From WHSW01 sp963759295 (GTDB lineage: Bacteria; Actinomycetota; Thermoleophilia; Solirubrobacterales; 70-9), in NCBI GenBank assembly GCA_963759295.1, contig CAVWYT010000010.1, forward strand, positions 310,001 through 374,000: a DNA stretch of 64,000 bases. The letters run 5' to 3'. Positions 45,592 through 54,534 of this stretch are shown piece after piece; position 1 is the stretch's first letter, and every line of letters starts with the position of its first letter. Below the pieces are notes generated by a model, which saw only the letters and a program-made list of their open reading frames with translations, was not told where the DNA came from and made no database searches. The translations under genes and the position numbers were made by a program.

Positions 45592-46714
45592 ATGAAAGTC
45601 GGGGTTCCGAAAGAAATCGCTCGGGCCGAGCGCCGGGTCGCGCTGATCCCGGACATCGTCGCGTCGCTCAATCGACAAGGGCATCGACGTGGTCGTGGAG
45701 TCGGGCGCCGGCGAGGCCTCCGGCCATCCGGACTCCGAGTACACGGAGGCCGGAGCGGAGATCGGCGAGCCCTGGGACACCGACGTCGTCGTCCACGTTG
45801 CCGTCCCCACTGCCGAGGAGATCGGCAGGCTGCGACAGGGCCAGGTGCTGATCGGCCATCTCGCGCCGCTCACCTCCGCCGAGACCAACAAGGCCCTGGC
45901 GTCGGCCGGCGTCACCAGCTTCGCGATGGAGGCGATCCCGCGGATCACCCGCGCGCAGGCGATGGACGCGCTCTCCTCGCAGGCGAACGTCGCCGGCTAC
46001 GCCGCCACCCTGCTTGCCGCCCGCGAGGCCGGCCGCTTCTTCCCGATGATGACCACCGCCGCCGGGACCGTCGCCCCGGCCCGGGTGTTGGTGCTCGGCG
46101 CCGGTGTCGCCGGCCTGCAGGCGATCGCGACCGCGAAGCGGCTCGGAGCCGTCGTCTCGGGGTTCGACATCCGCCGCGCCGCCTGGGAGCAGATCGCCTC
46201 GCTCGGCGGCCGGCCCCTGGAGCTGGACTTCATTCCCGACGCCGAGGCCGAGGGCGGCTACGCGCGCCCGTTGACCGACGAGGAGAACGAGCGGGTGCGC
46301 GAGGCGCTCGCCGAGAGCGCGGCGAAGCAGGATGTGATCATCACCACGGCTCAGATCCCGGGCCGCCCGGCGCCGCTGCTGCTCACCGCGCAGGCGGTCG
46401 CGAACATGTCGCCCGGCTCGGTGATCATCGACCTCGCCGGCGACTCCGGCGGCAACTGCGAGCTCACCGAGGCGGGGCAGACGGTCGTCTCCGATAACGG
46501 CGTCAAGGTGATCTCCCCGGTCAACCTCCCGTCGGACATGGCCGCGCACGCGTCGCAGCTGTACGCCAAGAACATCGAGAACCTGCTCGGGCTGTTGATC
46601 GACGAGGAGGGCAAGCTCACCCTCGACTTCGACGACGACGTGATCGCCGGGGCCTGCATCACCCACGGGGGCGCGATCAAGAGCGAGCGCGCCGCCGGAA
46701 GCGAGCCCGGGTAG
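45592..46714 (+). pseudogene. pntAA: NAD(P) transhydrogenase subunit alpha part 1, with a +1 frameshift
   Basis: The protein binds NAD(H) in the proton-pumping transhydrogenase. The first frame reads MKVGVPKEIARAERRVALIPDIVASL. The family sequence then continues in the next frame as IDKGIDVVVESGAGEASGHPDSEY, on through VLVLGAGVAGLQAIATAKRLGA to a normal C-terminus. The jump is at 45670-45671, where CTC-A-ATC has one base too many; the length is 3n+1. With pntAB and pntB intact directly downstream, a sequencing error is more likely than a dead gene. Confidence 0.88.
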
Positions 46715-46754
46715 AAGTGGCCGCTTTCACGACAGCGCCAAGGAGGCACCGCTG

Positions 46755-47081
46755 ATGGACGTGATCATCGAGATCACGATCTTCGTCCTCGCCGCGTTCG
46801 TCGGCTTCGAGGTGATCTCGAAGGTCCCGACGACTCTTCACACGCCGCTGATGAGCCAGACGAACGCGATCCACGGGATCGTGATGCTCGGCGGACTGAT
46901 CGTGGTCGGCTTCGCCGACGACGGCCTCGAGAAGCTGATCGGCGTGATCGCGATCGCCTTCGGGACGATCAACATCGTCGGCGGCTTCATGGTCACCGAC
47001 CGGATGCTGGGCATGTTCGCGCGCAAACCAAGGCCCGACGCGTCCTCCGCTCCGCGCCCGGGCGCGTCGGATCAAGAATGA
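46755..47081 (+). CDS. pntAB: NAD(P) transhydrogenase subunit alpha part 2
   Basis: The 108-residue membrane subunit supplies three to four helices of the proton channel: IIEITIFVLAAFVGFEVISKVP, HGIVMLGGLIVVGFAD and IGVIAIAFGTINIVGGFMVTDRM. NAIHGI and GGFMVTDRML are typical of PntAB. AGGAGG precedes the ATG. The stop overlaps pntB by 4 nt (ATGA). The split of alpha into two genes is common in actinobacteria. Confidence 0.92.
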   Translation: MDVIIEITIFVLAAFVGFEVISKVPTTLHTPLMSQTNAIHGIVMLGGLIVVGFADDGLEKLIGVIAIAFGTINIVGGFMVTDRMLGMFARKPRPDASSAPRPGASDQE

Positions 47082-48505
47082 CCGCGCTGGCCGTGCTCGA
47101 GCCGGGCGGCGACGCCGCCACCTTCCTCTACATCGCCTCGTTCTCGCTGTTCATCTACGGCGTCCGCCGGGGCACCCACCCGACCACCGCCAAGCAGGGC
47201 AACCTGCTCGCCGCGGTCGGGATGGCGATCGCCGTGATCACCACGCTGCTGCTCGACGGGATCGGCAACTGGGGCCTGATCGTGGTCGGGCTCGCAATCG
47301 GGACCGCGGTTGGCCTGACCGCATCGATCCGGGTGCAGATGACCCAGATGCCGCAGATGGTCGCCCTCTACAACGGGGTCGGGGGCGGGGCGGTCGCGCT
47401 GATCGCGTGGTCGGAGTTCCGTCACGGTCTGACCGACATCGACGAGGGCCTGCTCGCCGAGATCCCGCTCGACAGCCTGATCCCGGTGCTGTTCAGCGCC
47501 GTCGTCGGCTCGGTCTCCTTTTGGGGCTCGAACATCGCCTTCGCCAAGCTCCAGGACCTGATCCCGACCCGGCCGCTCGCGGTCCCGGGCCAGCAGGTGA
47601 TCAACGCCGTGCTTTTGATCGGGATCATCGCCGCTTGCGTGACGATCGTGCTCTCCAACGACGACCCCTCCCAGGGGCTGTTCATCGCCATCCTGATCGC
47701 GGCGGCGCTGCTTGGCAACCTGGTCGTGCTGCCGATCGGCGGCGCCGACATGCCGGTAGTGATCTCGCTGCTGAACGCGTTCACCGGCCTCTCCGCGGCG
47801 GCCGCGGGCTTCGCGCTCGACAACGTCGCGCTGATCGTCGCCGGCACGCTGGTCGGCTCCTCGGGAACGATCCTCACGCTCGAGATGGCGACGGCAATGA
47901 ACCGCTCGGTCGCGAACATCCTGTTCGCCGGCTTCGGCGGCGTGCCGGCCGTCGCCGCCGGCGGCGAGGAGCGCCCCCACACCTCGATCGGCGCCCAGGA
48001 CGCGGCGATCAAGCTCGCCTACGCCGACTCGGTGGTGATCGTCCCCGGCTACGGACTGGCGGTCGCCCAGGCCCAGCACGCGGTCAAGGAAATGGCAAAC
48101 GCGCTCGAGAGGCGCGGCGTCGAGGTCAACTACGCGATCCACCCGGTCGCCGGCCGGATGCCCGGTCACATGAACGTGCTGCTCGCCGAGGCCGACGTCC
48201 CCTACGAGAAGCTCAAGGAGATGGACGAGATCAACCCCGAGATGCCGCGCACCGACGTCGCGGTGGTGATCGGGGCCAACGACGTCACCAACCCGGCGGC
48301 GAAGAACGACCCGGACTCGCCGATCGCCGGGATGCCGATCATCGAGGCCAACGAGGCCCATCAGGTGATTGTGATCAAGCGCTCGCTCTCGCCCGGGTTC
48401 GCGGGGATCGACAACGACCTCTTCTACGAGCCCAACACCTCGATGCTGTTCTCCGACGCCAAGCAGGCGGCGTCGGAGATCGCAGCCGAGATCGAGAACC
48501 TCTAG
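47078..48505 (+). CDS. pntB: NAD(P) transhydrogenase subunit beta
   Basis: The 475-residue subunit has about nine membrane helices and a C-terminal NADP(H)-binding domain (IVPGYGLAVAQAQHAVKEMANALE, HPVAGRMPGHMNVLLAEADVPY, VVIGANDVTNPAA, KRSLSPGFAGIDNDLFY). The complex uses the proton gradient to make NADPH from NADH, or runs in reverse. It would link with the NAD(P)-coupled hydrogenase and with NADPH-using lipid synthesis. Confidence 0.95.
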   Translation: MTALAVLEPGGDAATFLYIASFSLFIYGVRRGTHPTTAKQGNLLAAVGMAIAVITTLLLDGIGNWGLIVVGLAIGTAVGLTASIRVQMTQMPQMVALYNGVGGGAVALIAWSEFRHGLTDIDEGLLAEIPLDSLIPVLFSAVVGSVSFWGSNIAFAKLQDLIPTRPLAVPGQQVINAVLLIGIIAACVTIVLSNDDPSQGLFIAILIAAALLGNLVVLPIGGADMPVVISLLNAFTGLSAAAAGFALDNVALIVAGTLVGSSGTILTLEMATAMNRSVANILFAGFGGVPAVAAGGEERPHTSIGAQDAAIKLAYADSVVIVPGYGLAVAQAQHAVKEMANALERRGVEVNYAIHPVAGRMPGHMNVLLAEADVPYEKLKEMDEINPEMPRTDVAVVIGANDVTNPAAKNDPDSPIAGMPIIEANEAHQVIVIKRSLSPGFAGIDNDLFYEPNTSMLFSDAKQAASEIAAEIENL

Positions 48506-48535
48506 CCGCCGGTCGCCGAGGCGTTGGGCCCGGCC

Positions 48536-48802
48536 CTAGTCGCGCTGCTCGCGCTCGGCGCGGCGCCCGCGGCGCACGTGCGGCCAGGCCCAGCCGATCA
48601 GGGCGCCGAGCGCGCCCGCGATCAGCAGGGCGAAGATCAGCGGCGTCTGCGTCTCGGTGAACAAGAACTGGACCTCGACCTCCTGCGAGTTCTGGAGGAA
48701 GAAGACGAGCAGCACGATGACGGCTGCGGCGAGCACGTAGGTCCTCCAGCCGCGGCCCTCGCGGCGGGTGGCGCTGTCGATCGCGTTTCGCTGGTCGGCC
48801 AC
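48536..48802 (-). CDS. LapA domain (DUF1049) membrane protein
   Basis: An 88-residue protein with two transmembrane segments (TYVLAAAVIVLLVFFLQNSQEVEVQFLF and PLIFALLIAGALGALIGWAW) and basic ends. The NSQEVEVQFLF link between them is the hallmark of LapA/DUF1049 proteins, linked in proteobacteria to lipopolysaccharide assembly. In actinobacteria the role is unknown. Confidence 0.82.
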   Translation of the reverse strand: MADQRNAIDSATRREGRGWRTYVLAAAVIVLLVFFLQNSQEVEVQFLFTETQTPLIFALLIAGALGALIGWAWPHVRRGRRAEREQRD

Positions 48803-48887
48803 GGCGCGACTGTATCGCTTCGCCTGCGAGCCGCACTCGGCACCTTCGGCGCGCCAACCTCGCGCCGGCCGGAACTAGGTTCGCGCG

Positions 48888-49760
48888 GTGTCGAGCGAGT
48901 CCGGACAGTCGACGGTCGAATGGGTCGGGCTCGTCCTCCTGGTCGCGCTGGCGGTCGCCTCCGTGGGCGCCGCGCTCGGCCTCGCGATCCCCGGCGGCGA
49001 GCTGGCGACGGCGATCGCCTCGAGGCTCGTCTGTGCCGCCCAGCTGGGGGCGTCGTGCAACGGCGCGGCGAGTGAGCTGGCCGAGGCGTACGGGGCCTCG
49101 GGTGCCGCGCTGGTCGCCGCGCACGCGCCGCAGATCCGCTACGAGGACGGCATGCGCGCCCTGCCGGTCGACTACCGCCACTGCCGCGAGGACGCCTGCG
49201 CCAACGGGGCTCCCGGCCGAGTGCGGGTGGCGCGCTCGGTGACCGGCGAGCCGACGGTCGTCTTCACCCACCTGGTGGACTGTCGCGCCGGGTCGCGGAC
49301 GCCGGGCGCGAGCTGCGACGGAGAGGCCGCCGGCAACCAGTACGTCCAGTTCTGGCTTTATTACCCCGGCAGCGCGACCGCCGAGGGGTCGGTGCCGGTG
49401 GTCAGCGGGGTTATCCGCGAGCTCTCGGCGGCCGTCGGCCATCCGAGTCATCACGCCGACGACTGGGAGTCGCTGCAGGTCCGCGTCCACCCGGACGGAA
49501 GCGCCGACCTGCGAGCCAGCGCTCACCACGGCTATGGCCCGGGCTGGCGGCCCGCGGACGAGTCCTCCTATACCGTGGCCGGTGGCAGCCACGCGGGCAC
49601 GGTCGAGCCCGCCGACTTCGTCCGGGTCACGCCGCATCGCCGCCTCGGCCTGATCCCGCTCGAGCCGATCGCCGCCGACGATCCCGAGACCGAGTTCGCG
49701 ATCACCCCGCCGTGGTACAAGCGCGTCTGGCTGGATCCGGAGTACGAGGGGGTGGACTGA
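48888..49760 (+). CDS. Pilin-like N-terminus fused to a Vps62-like domain
   Basis: The 290-residue protein starts with a class III (Flp/TadE-like) prepilin signature: SESGQSTVEWVGLVLLVALAVASVGAALG, with Gly-Gln cleavage and Glu at +5, then one hydrophobic helix. The rest is an extracellular-type domain with several cysteines and NQYVQFWLYYPGSA plus HHADDWESLQVRVHPDGS. This resembles the Vps62-like fold seen in some secreted proteins. No tad genes are nearby. TAGGTT lies 6 nt before the GTG (48876-48881), suggesting a leaderless mRNA. Surface display by the pilin helix is inferred. Confidence 0.6.
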   Translation: MSSESGQSTVEWVGLVLLVALAVASVGAALGLAIPGGELATAIASRLVCAAQLGASCNGAASELAEAYGASGAALVAAHAPQIRYEDGMRALPVDYRHCREDACANGAPGRVRVARSVTGEPTVVFTHLVDCRAGSRTPGASCDGEAAGNQYVQFWLYYPGSATAEGSVPVVSGVIRELSAAVGHPSHHADDWESLQVRVHPDGSADLRASAHHGYGPGWRPADESSYTVAGGSHAGTVEPADFVRVTPHRRLGLIPLEPIAADDPETEFAITPPWYKRVWLDPEYEGVD

Positions 49761-49807
49761 CGCGCGAGCGATCGGGGCTACGGCGGCGCGAACCGCGACC
49801 CCGCGGC

Positions 49808-50227
49808 TCAGCCGGGGGCGGCGATCTCCGGCACCTCGACGACGTAGAACCGGCTGCGCCCGATCTCCTCATCGCCGGCGTTCATGACCACGGCATGCGG
49901 GCCCTCGGTCGCGAAGGCGACGTTCGCGGCGAGCGAGAGGACGACGCGCTGGTCCTGTCCGGGAACGAGGCCGGGCGGGCGGCCGGTCTCGAGCTCGAAC
50001 GAGAACTCGTCGCCGAGGCGCTCGCCGTCGGGGTCGTGGACCTCGAGCCGCATCGTCTGGCGCTCGTTGGTCTCCGACCACGGCACGTCGAGGCCGAAGG
50101 CGATCCCGAAGGTGTGCTCGGTCGGCAGCTCCGGGAAGCGCAGCATGTTCCAGCCGGCGCCCATCGCGTAGACCTTGCCGTTGAGCGCCTCGCTGTGGTC
50201 GGTGAGGATCAAGAAGCCGAGCTCCAT
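49808..50227 (-). CDS. Uncharacterised protein, DUF6941-like
   Basis: A 139-residue cytoplasmic beta-rich protein, MELGFLILTDHSEALNGKVYAMGAGWNMLRFPELPTEH. The opening (hydrophobic strand, GKVYAMGAGW) resembles a family of small unknown proteins that I tentatively match to DUF6941. No catalytic motif was seen. A longer upstream reading in the same frame is GC-rich noise, so the ATG at 50227 is used. It lies 65 nt downstream of the SDR gene on the same strand and may share its transcript. Confidence 0.6.
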   Translation of the reverse strand: MELGFLILTDHSEALNGKVYAMGAGWNMLRFPELPTEHTFGIAFGLDVPWSETNERQTMRLEVHDPDGERLGDEFSFELETGRPPGLVPGQDQRVVLSLAANVAFATEGPHAVVMNAGDEEIGRSRFYVVEVPEIAAPG

Positions 50228-50292
50228 CGACCCATTACAGCCGAGATCGCGGGGCGCCGAGGCGCAGGTCGTGGGCGGCAGGCGTGGCGCGG

Positions 50293-51057
50293 CTAGCGTG
50301 GCGGCATCCGCAGGGCGCCGTCGAGCCGGATCGTCTCGCCGTTCAGCATCGGGTTGGCGACGACCGCTGCGACCAGCTCGGCGTACTCGTCGGGCTCGCC
50401 GAGCCGCGACGGAAACGGGATCCCTGCCCCGAGCGCCTGGCGCGCCTCCTCGGGCAGAGCGCCGAGCAGCGGAGTGTCGAAGAGGCCGGGGGCGATCGTC
50501 ATCACGCGGACGCCGCGCGCCGAGAGGTCGCGCGCCGCCGGAAGCGTCAGCCCGACGATCCCGCCCTTCGACGCGGCGTATGCCACCTGGCCGATCTGCC
50601 CCTCGAAGGCAGCGATTGAGGCGGTGTTGACGCACACGCCCCGCTCGCCTCCCTCATCGGGCTCGTTTCCGACCATCGCCGCGGCCGCCAGCCGCAGCAC
50701 GTTGAAGGTGCCGATCAGGTTCACCTTGATCACGTTCGAGAAGATCTCGAGATCGTGAGGGCCGTCCTTGGAGACGGTGCGCTGCGCCCATCCGATCCCC
50801 GCGCAGCAGACCGAGATCCGCAGCTCCCTCGCGACGGTCGCCGCATCGACGGCCGCCTGGATCTGATCGGCTTCGAGCACGTTCGCCTCGACGAAGCTCG
50901 CCCCGTCCCCGAGCTCGGCGGCGAGCGCCTCGCCCTTGTCGCGGTTGAGGTCGGCGATCACAACGCCGGCTCCCGCGCCGTGGAGGCGGCGCGCCGTCGC
51001 CTCGCCGAGCCCGGAGGCGCCGCCCGCGACCAGCGCCGTGTGACCGTCGATCCGCAT
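50293..51057 (-). CDS. SDR family oxidoreductase (3-hydroxyacyl-CoA dehydrogenase type 2-like)
   Basis: A 254-residue Rossmann-fold enzyme with ALVAGGASGLGEATARRLHGAG, the CAGIG motif, NTASIAAFEGQIGQVAYAASKGG (catalytic Ser and YxxxK) and MTIAPGLFDTPLL. The pattern around NTASIAAFEGQIGQ is characteristic of HSD17B10-like hydroxyacyl-CoA dehydrogenases, so a role in beta-oxidation is likely. TAGATT lies 9 nt upstream of the ATG (complement 51067-51072). Confidence 0.87.
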   Translation of the reverse strand: MRIDGHTALVAGGASGLGEATARRLHGAGAGVVIADLNRDKGEALAAELGDGASFVEANVLEADQIQAAVDAATVARELRISVCCAGIGWAQRTVSKDGPHDLEIFSNVIKVNLIGTFNVLRLAAAAMVGNEPDEGGERGVCVNTASIAAFEGQIGQVAYAASKGGIVGLTLPAARDLSARGVRVMTIAPGLFDTPLLGALPEEARQALGAGIPFPSRLGEPDEYAELVAAVVANPMLNGETIRLDGALRMPPR

Positions 51058-51105
51058 CGGCGGGGGAATCTACCCCGTCGCGGGTCTCGAGCCGTCAGGC
51101 CAGGC

Positions 51106-52047
51106 TCAAGCAGCGCCGGCAGCGGGAGCCAGCGCCTCGATCAGCTCGCCGAGCCCGTCGGGCGTCGTGATCGGCGTCAGCACCGGACAGGTGATCCCGC
51201 CGGCGACGAACTCGTCGAGACGAGCGCGCATCCCCTCCGGCTCGCCGAGGATGAACATCTCCTCGATCAGCCGCCACGGGGCAAGCTCGGCGGCGCGCCG
51301 GCGATCCTTGGCGTCCCAGGCCTCGCACATCTCCGCGATCGCCTCACCGTGGCCGAGCCAGCGGTAGAAGTCGGCGTACACGGGCACGGTGACGTAGGAG
51401 GAGAACATGAACCGCGCCAGCGGCTCGATCTGCTCGCGCTCGCCCGGAAGGCAGAAGAACCGGCAGAGCAGCTCGAATCCCTCCGGTGCTCCGTCGAGTT
51501 GCTCGGCGACGCGCGGCAACCCGGAGATCGGCAGGAAGTTGGTGAACGCGCCGTCGGCCTTCGCGATCGCCAGCCGCAGCATCCTGCCGCGCAGCGCGGC
51601 GAGCACGATCGGAACCCGCGGCGGCGCCTGCTCGAGCTTGAAGCCACCTTCCACGCGCTCGCCGGCGAGCGCCGGGCGCAGGAAGTCGACCGTCTCCGAG
51701 ACCTTGCTCAGCGGCCGCTCGAAGGCGATCCCGTTCCAGCCCTCGACGATCCGGTCCGATGAGGCACCGATCCCGAGCACGAAGCGGCCGCCGCTGGCAT
51801 CGGCGAGCGCGGCGGCCTGCTGGGCGAGCAGCGCCCGGCCACGTTGGAAGACCCCGACGACGCCGGTGCCGAGCCTGAGCGAATCGGTCCAGGTCGCGGC
51901 AAGCGCCAGCGGAGTGAACCCGTCCGGGCCATTGGTCTCGCCGCTCCACAGATCCGTGTAGCCCGCGGCCTCGGCGCGGCGAACGAGGTCGGCGTGCTCG
52001 CGCAACGGGATCGCCGGCAGCGGCAGCGTCAGTCCCCAGCGGCTCAT
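51106..52047 (-). CDS. LLM class (probably F420-dependent) oxidoreductase
   Basis: The 313-residue protein starts MSRWGLTLPLPAIPLREHADLVRRAEAAGYTDLWSGET and has SLRLGTGVVGVFQRG, ASGGRFVLGIGASSDRIVEGWNG and a C-terminal LLM fold. It is a luciferase-like oxidoreductase of unknown substrate. The start has TAGGCT 8 nt upstream (complement 52056-52061) and no ribosome binding site. The divergent membrane-protein gene uses an equally placed hexamer, so the two promoters overlap. Confidence 0.84.
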   Translation of the reverse strand: MSRWGLTLPLPAIPLREHADLVRRAEAAGYTDLWSGETNGPDGFTPLALAATWTDSLRLGTGVVGVFQRGRALLAQQAAALADASGGRFVLGIGASSDRIVEGWNGIAFERPLSKVSETVDFLRPALAGERVEGGFKLEQAPPRVPIVLAALRGRMLRLAIAKADGAFTNFLPISGLPRVAEQLDGAPEGFELLCRFFCLPGEREQIEPLARFMFSSYVTVPVYADFYRWLGHGEAIAEMCEAWDAKDRRRAAELAPWRLIEEMFILGEPEGMRARLDEFVAGGITCPVLTPITTPDGLGELIEALAPAAGAA

Positions 52048-52055
52048 CCGACGCG

Positions 52056-52080
52056 AGCCTATAGATAGGTCGGATAGGCT
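52056..52080. promoter_or_regulatory. Overlapping divergent leaderless promoters
   Basis: AGCCTAT (52056-52062) and ATAGGCT (52074-52080) are exact inverted copies, 11 nt apart. Each contains a -10 hexamer TAGGCT, one 8 nt from the LLM start (minus) and one 9 nt from the membrane-protein GTG (plus). The -35 region of each would fall in the other's -10/start area, so simultaneous firing looks impossible. The repeat could also be a repressor site. Confidence 0.55.
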
Positions 52081-52089
52081 CGCGGCGGC

Positions 52090-52599
52090 GTGGACTTCTC
52101 GCGGCTGAACTCCGGGCGGGTGATGATTGGCGGCACCGCCTCGATCCTGTTGATCGTCTCGATCCTCTTCCTACCCTGGTACTCGCTCGACCACAATCCG
52201 CAGCGGGTCGTCGACGGGCCGGATTTCAACCCCGACTCGTTCATCTGCGGCGAGGGCGACTTCAGCTGCACCGGCTTCGACACCTTCCCGATCATGCGCT
52301 GGCTGCTGCTGCTCGCCGCGGTCGCGCCGCTGATCCTCGGCTACATCATCGTTCGCGGCCACAAGCTCTCGTATCCCCCGGGAGAGATGACGATGCTCGC
52401 CGGGTTCGTGGCCTTCGTCCTGGTGCTCTACAACGGCATCATCGACAAGCCGGGCAGCGGCCCGGCCGAGATCGGCGTCAGCCTCGATTACGGCTATTAC
52501 GTGGCGCTGTTGAGCGCGCTCGCGATCGCCGCGGTCGGTTTCACCCGCTCGCTGGAGAGCGGGCCGCGCAAGACCCGCAAGGCGCCCGGCACCGTCTGA
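52090..52599 (+). CDS. Four-helix membrane protein of unknown function
   Basis: The 169-residue protein is not recognised. Four hydrophobic segments are visible: GGTASILLIVSILFLPWYSL, WLLLLAAVAPLILGYIIV, MTMLAGFVAFVLVLYNGII and YYVALLSALAIAAVGFTRSL. A small extracellular loop has two cysteines (FICGEGDFSCTGFDTF). The tail is basic. It starts at a GTG with a TAGGCT 9 nt upstream. It is 18 nt ahead of glpX but that gene has its own -10 motif. Confidence 0.65.
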   Translation: MDFSRLNSGRVMIGGTASILLIVSILFLPWYSLDHNPQRVVDGPDFNPDSFICGEGDFSCTGFDTFPIMRWLLLLAAVAPLILGYIIVRGHKLSYPPGEMTMLAGFVAFVLVLYNGIIDKPGSGPAEIGVSLDYGYYVALLSALAIAAVGFTRSLESGPRKTRKAPGTV

Positions 52600-52617
52600 C
52601 GTGGATACGCTCCGGCG

Positions 52618-53634
52618 ATGTCGGTGATCTCCCACGACGTGCGCTCGGGCGCGACGCCGGATCGCAACCTGGCGCTCGAGCTCGTCCGCGTGACCGAGGC
52701 CGCGGCGCTGGCCGCGGCGCGATGGGTCGGCAAGGGCGCCAAGGAGTCCGCCGACGGGGCGGCCGTCGACGCGATGCGCCTGCTGCTCGACACGGTGCCG
52801 ATGGACGGGATCGTGGTCATCGGCGAGGGCGAGAAGGACGAGGCCCCGATGCTCTACAACGGCGAACGGATCGGCGATGGCAGCCCGCCGGAGGTCGACA
52901 TCGCGGTGGACCCGCTCGAGGGCACCACGCTGACCGCCCGTGGGATGCCCTCGGCGCTCTCGGTGATCGCCCTCGCCGAGCGCGGGACGATGTTCGATCC
53001 CGGGCCGTGCGTGTACATGGAGAAGATCGCCGGCAGCTCGCAGATCGCCGACTGCCTCAGCCTCGACGATCCGCTCTCCGAGGTGATCGGACGGGTCGCC
53101 GAGCGAAAGGGAAAGCCGGTCGGCGACGTAACCGTGATCATGCTCGACCGCCCACGCCATGAGCGGTCCGTGGCGGAGATCCGCGAGGTCGGGGCGCGCA
53201 TCCGCTTGATCAGCGACGGCGACGTCTCGGCGGCGCTGTTCGCCGTCTCCGCCGAGGCGGGCGTCGACTTGCTCTGGGGGATCGGCGGCACTCCCGAGGG
53301 CGTGCTCTCCGCGGCGGCGATCAAGTGCCTGGGGGGGCAGCTTCTCGGCCGCCTGTGGCCGCGCGACGACTCCGAGCGGGACGCCGCCGTCGGCGCCGGC
53401 TACGACCTCGACGAGATCCTCGACGTCGACCGGCTCGTCTCCGGCAAGGACGTCTTCTTCGCCGCCACCGGCGTCACCGACGGTGATCTCCTGCAGGGCG
53501 TCCGCTACACCACCGGCGGCAAGGCGACCACCGAGTCGCTGGTGATGCGCTCGCGCTCGGGCACCGTGCGGACGGTCTCGGCCCGCCACGACCAGGCGAA
53601 GCTGCGCGAGGTCACCGGTGGGCGCTACGACTGA
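52618..53634 (+). CDS. glpX: Class II fructose-1,6-bisphosphatase
   Basis: The 338-residue GlpX enzyme removes the 1-phosphate of fructose-1,6-bisphosphate in gluconeogenesis. Conserved stretches are DGIVVIGEGEKDEAPMLYNGE, VDPLEGTT (residues 97-104, metal and substrate binding), GIGGTPEGVLSAAAIKCLGG and a C-terminal TGVTDGDLLQGV. TACGCT (52606-52611) lies 6 nt before the ATG. With PEP synthase it equips the cell to make sugars from fatty acids or organic acids. Confidence 0.94.
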   Translation: MSVISHDVRSGATPDRNLALELVRVTEAAALAAARWVGKGAKESADGAAVDAMRLLLDTVPMDGIVVIGEGEKDEAPMLYNGERIGDGSPPEVDIAVDPLEGTTLTARGMPSALSVIALAERGTMFDPGPCVYMEKIAGSSQIADCLSLDDPLSEVIGRVAERKGKPVGDVTVIMLDRPRHERSVAEIREVGARIRLISDGDVSAALFAVSAEAGVDLLWGIGGTPEGVLSAAAIKCLGGQLLGRLWPRDDSERDAAVGAGYDLDEILDVDRLVSGKDVFFAATGVTDGDLLQGVRYTTGGKATTESLVMRSRSGTVRTVSARHDQAKLREVTGGRYD

Positions 53635-53637
53635 GCC

Positions 53638-54534
53638 CTAATCGAGCTCCGCGAACGCCCGCGCCCTCTCCTCCTCGACGCCGCCGGTGTCGTGGAGCTC
53701 GTAGCGGACCGCGTTGATCACCGCCCCGGCCATCAGCGCGAGGCTGATCAAATAGAACCAGAGCAGGGCGACGAGGATGAACCCGAGCGCACCGCCGAGC
53801 GCGTCGACGTTCGACTGCGTCAGGTAGAAGGGGAAGGCGGCGTTGGCGACCGCCATCGTCACGGTGACGAACAGCGCCCCCGGCCACACCCCGGGCCACG
53901 GGACATGGCCCTTGGGCACGACGTAGTAGATCAGCGCGCAGATCGCAAACGTGATCAACAGGGCCACGGCGAGCACGGCGAGGCTGCGCAGCCCCGCGAT
54001 CTCGTCGAGCCCGAACGGCAGGTCATCGGCGCTCGATGCGAGGATTCCCTCGGCGATTGGGACGACGACGCTGGCGGCGAGGAAGAGCGTCACCACGAGC
54101 AGCATCACCAGCGCGAAGCGCTTCTGCTCGACCCACCCGCGGCACTCGACGTGGTAGATGCGGCAGAACGCCGTGTCCATCGCGCCCCAGAACGAGGCGC
54201 CGATCCAGATCGCACCGATCGCGGCGACGACGCCGATCGTCGTCGAGCTGTCGCGGACCCGGTCGACGACGCTGGTCAGCGAGTCCTGCTCGGCGGCGGG
54301 GAAGATGCTCTGCAGGTCCCTGAGCACGGTGGCCTCGACGTCGGGGTTCTGGATCACCTGGCCGAACACGAACAGGAGCAGGAGCGCGAACGGGAACAGC
54401 GCGAGGGCGAGGTTGTAGGCGACCATCGCCGCCAGCCCGGTGACGTTCTCACGGTACGCGCGCTCCCAGAGGACGCGAAGCAAGCGAACCGATCCGTGCG
54501 CGGAGACCGAGGAGCCAGTCTCCGCGAGCGTCAA
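53638..54534 (-). CDS. YihY/virulence factor BrkB family membrane protein
   Basis: A 298-residue protein with six transmembrane helices and the family patterns RENVTGLAAMVAYNLALALFPFALLLLFVFG, AIGAIWIGASFWGAMDTAF, YYVVPKGHVPWPGVWPGALFVT and FPFYLTQSNVDALGGALGFILVALLWFYLISLALMAGAVIN. The function of YihY proteins is unknown (once mislabelled RNase BN). The TTG start at 54534 overlaps the upstream stop (TTGA) and follows GGGGGAG, so it is coupled to that gene. Confidence 0.88.
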   Translation of the reverse strand: MTLAETGSSVSAHGSVRLLRVLWERAYRENVTGLAAMVAYNLALALFPFALLLLFVFGQVIQNPDVEATVLRDLQSIFPAAEQDSLTSVVDRVRDSSTTIGVVAAIGAIWIGASFWGAMDTAFCRIYHVECRGWVEQKRFALVMLLVVTLFLAASVVVPIAEGILASSADDLPFGLDEIAGLRSLAVLAVALLITFAICALIYYVVPKGHVPWPGVWPGALFVTVTMAVANAAFPFYLTQSNVDALGGALGFILVALLWFYLISLALMAGAVINAVRYELHDTGGVEEERARAFAELD

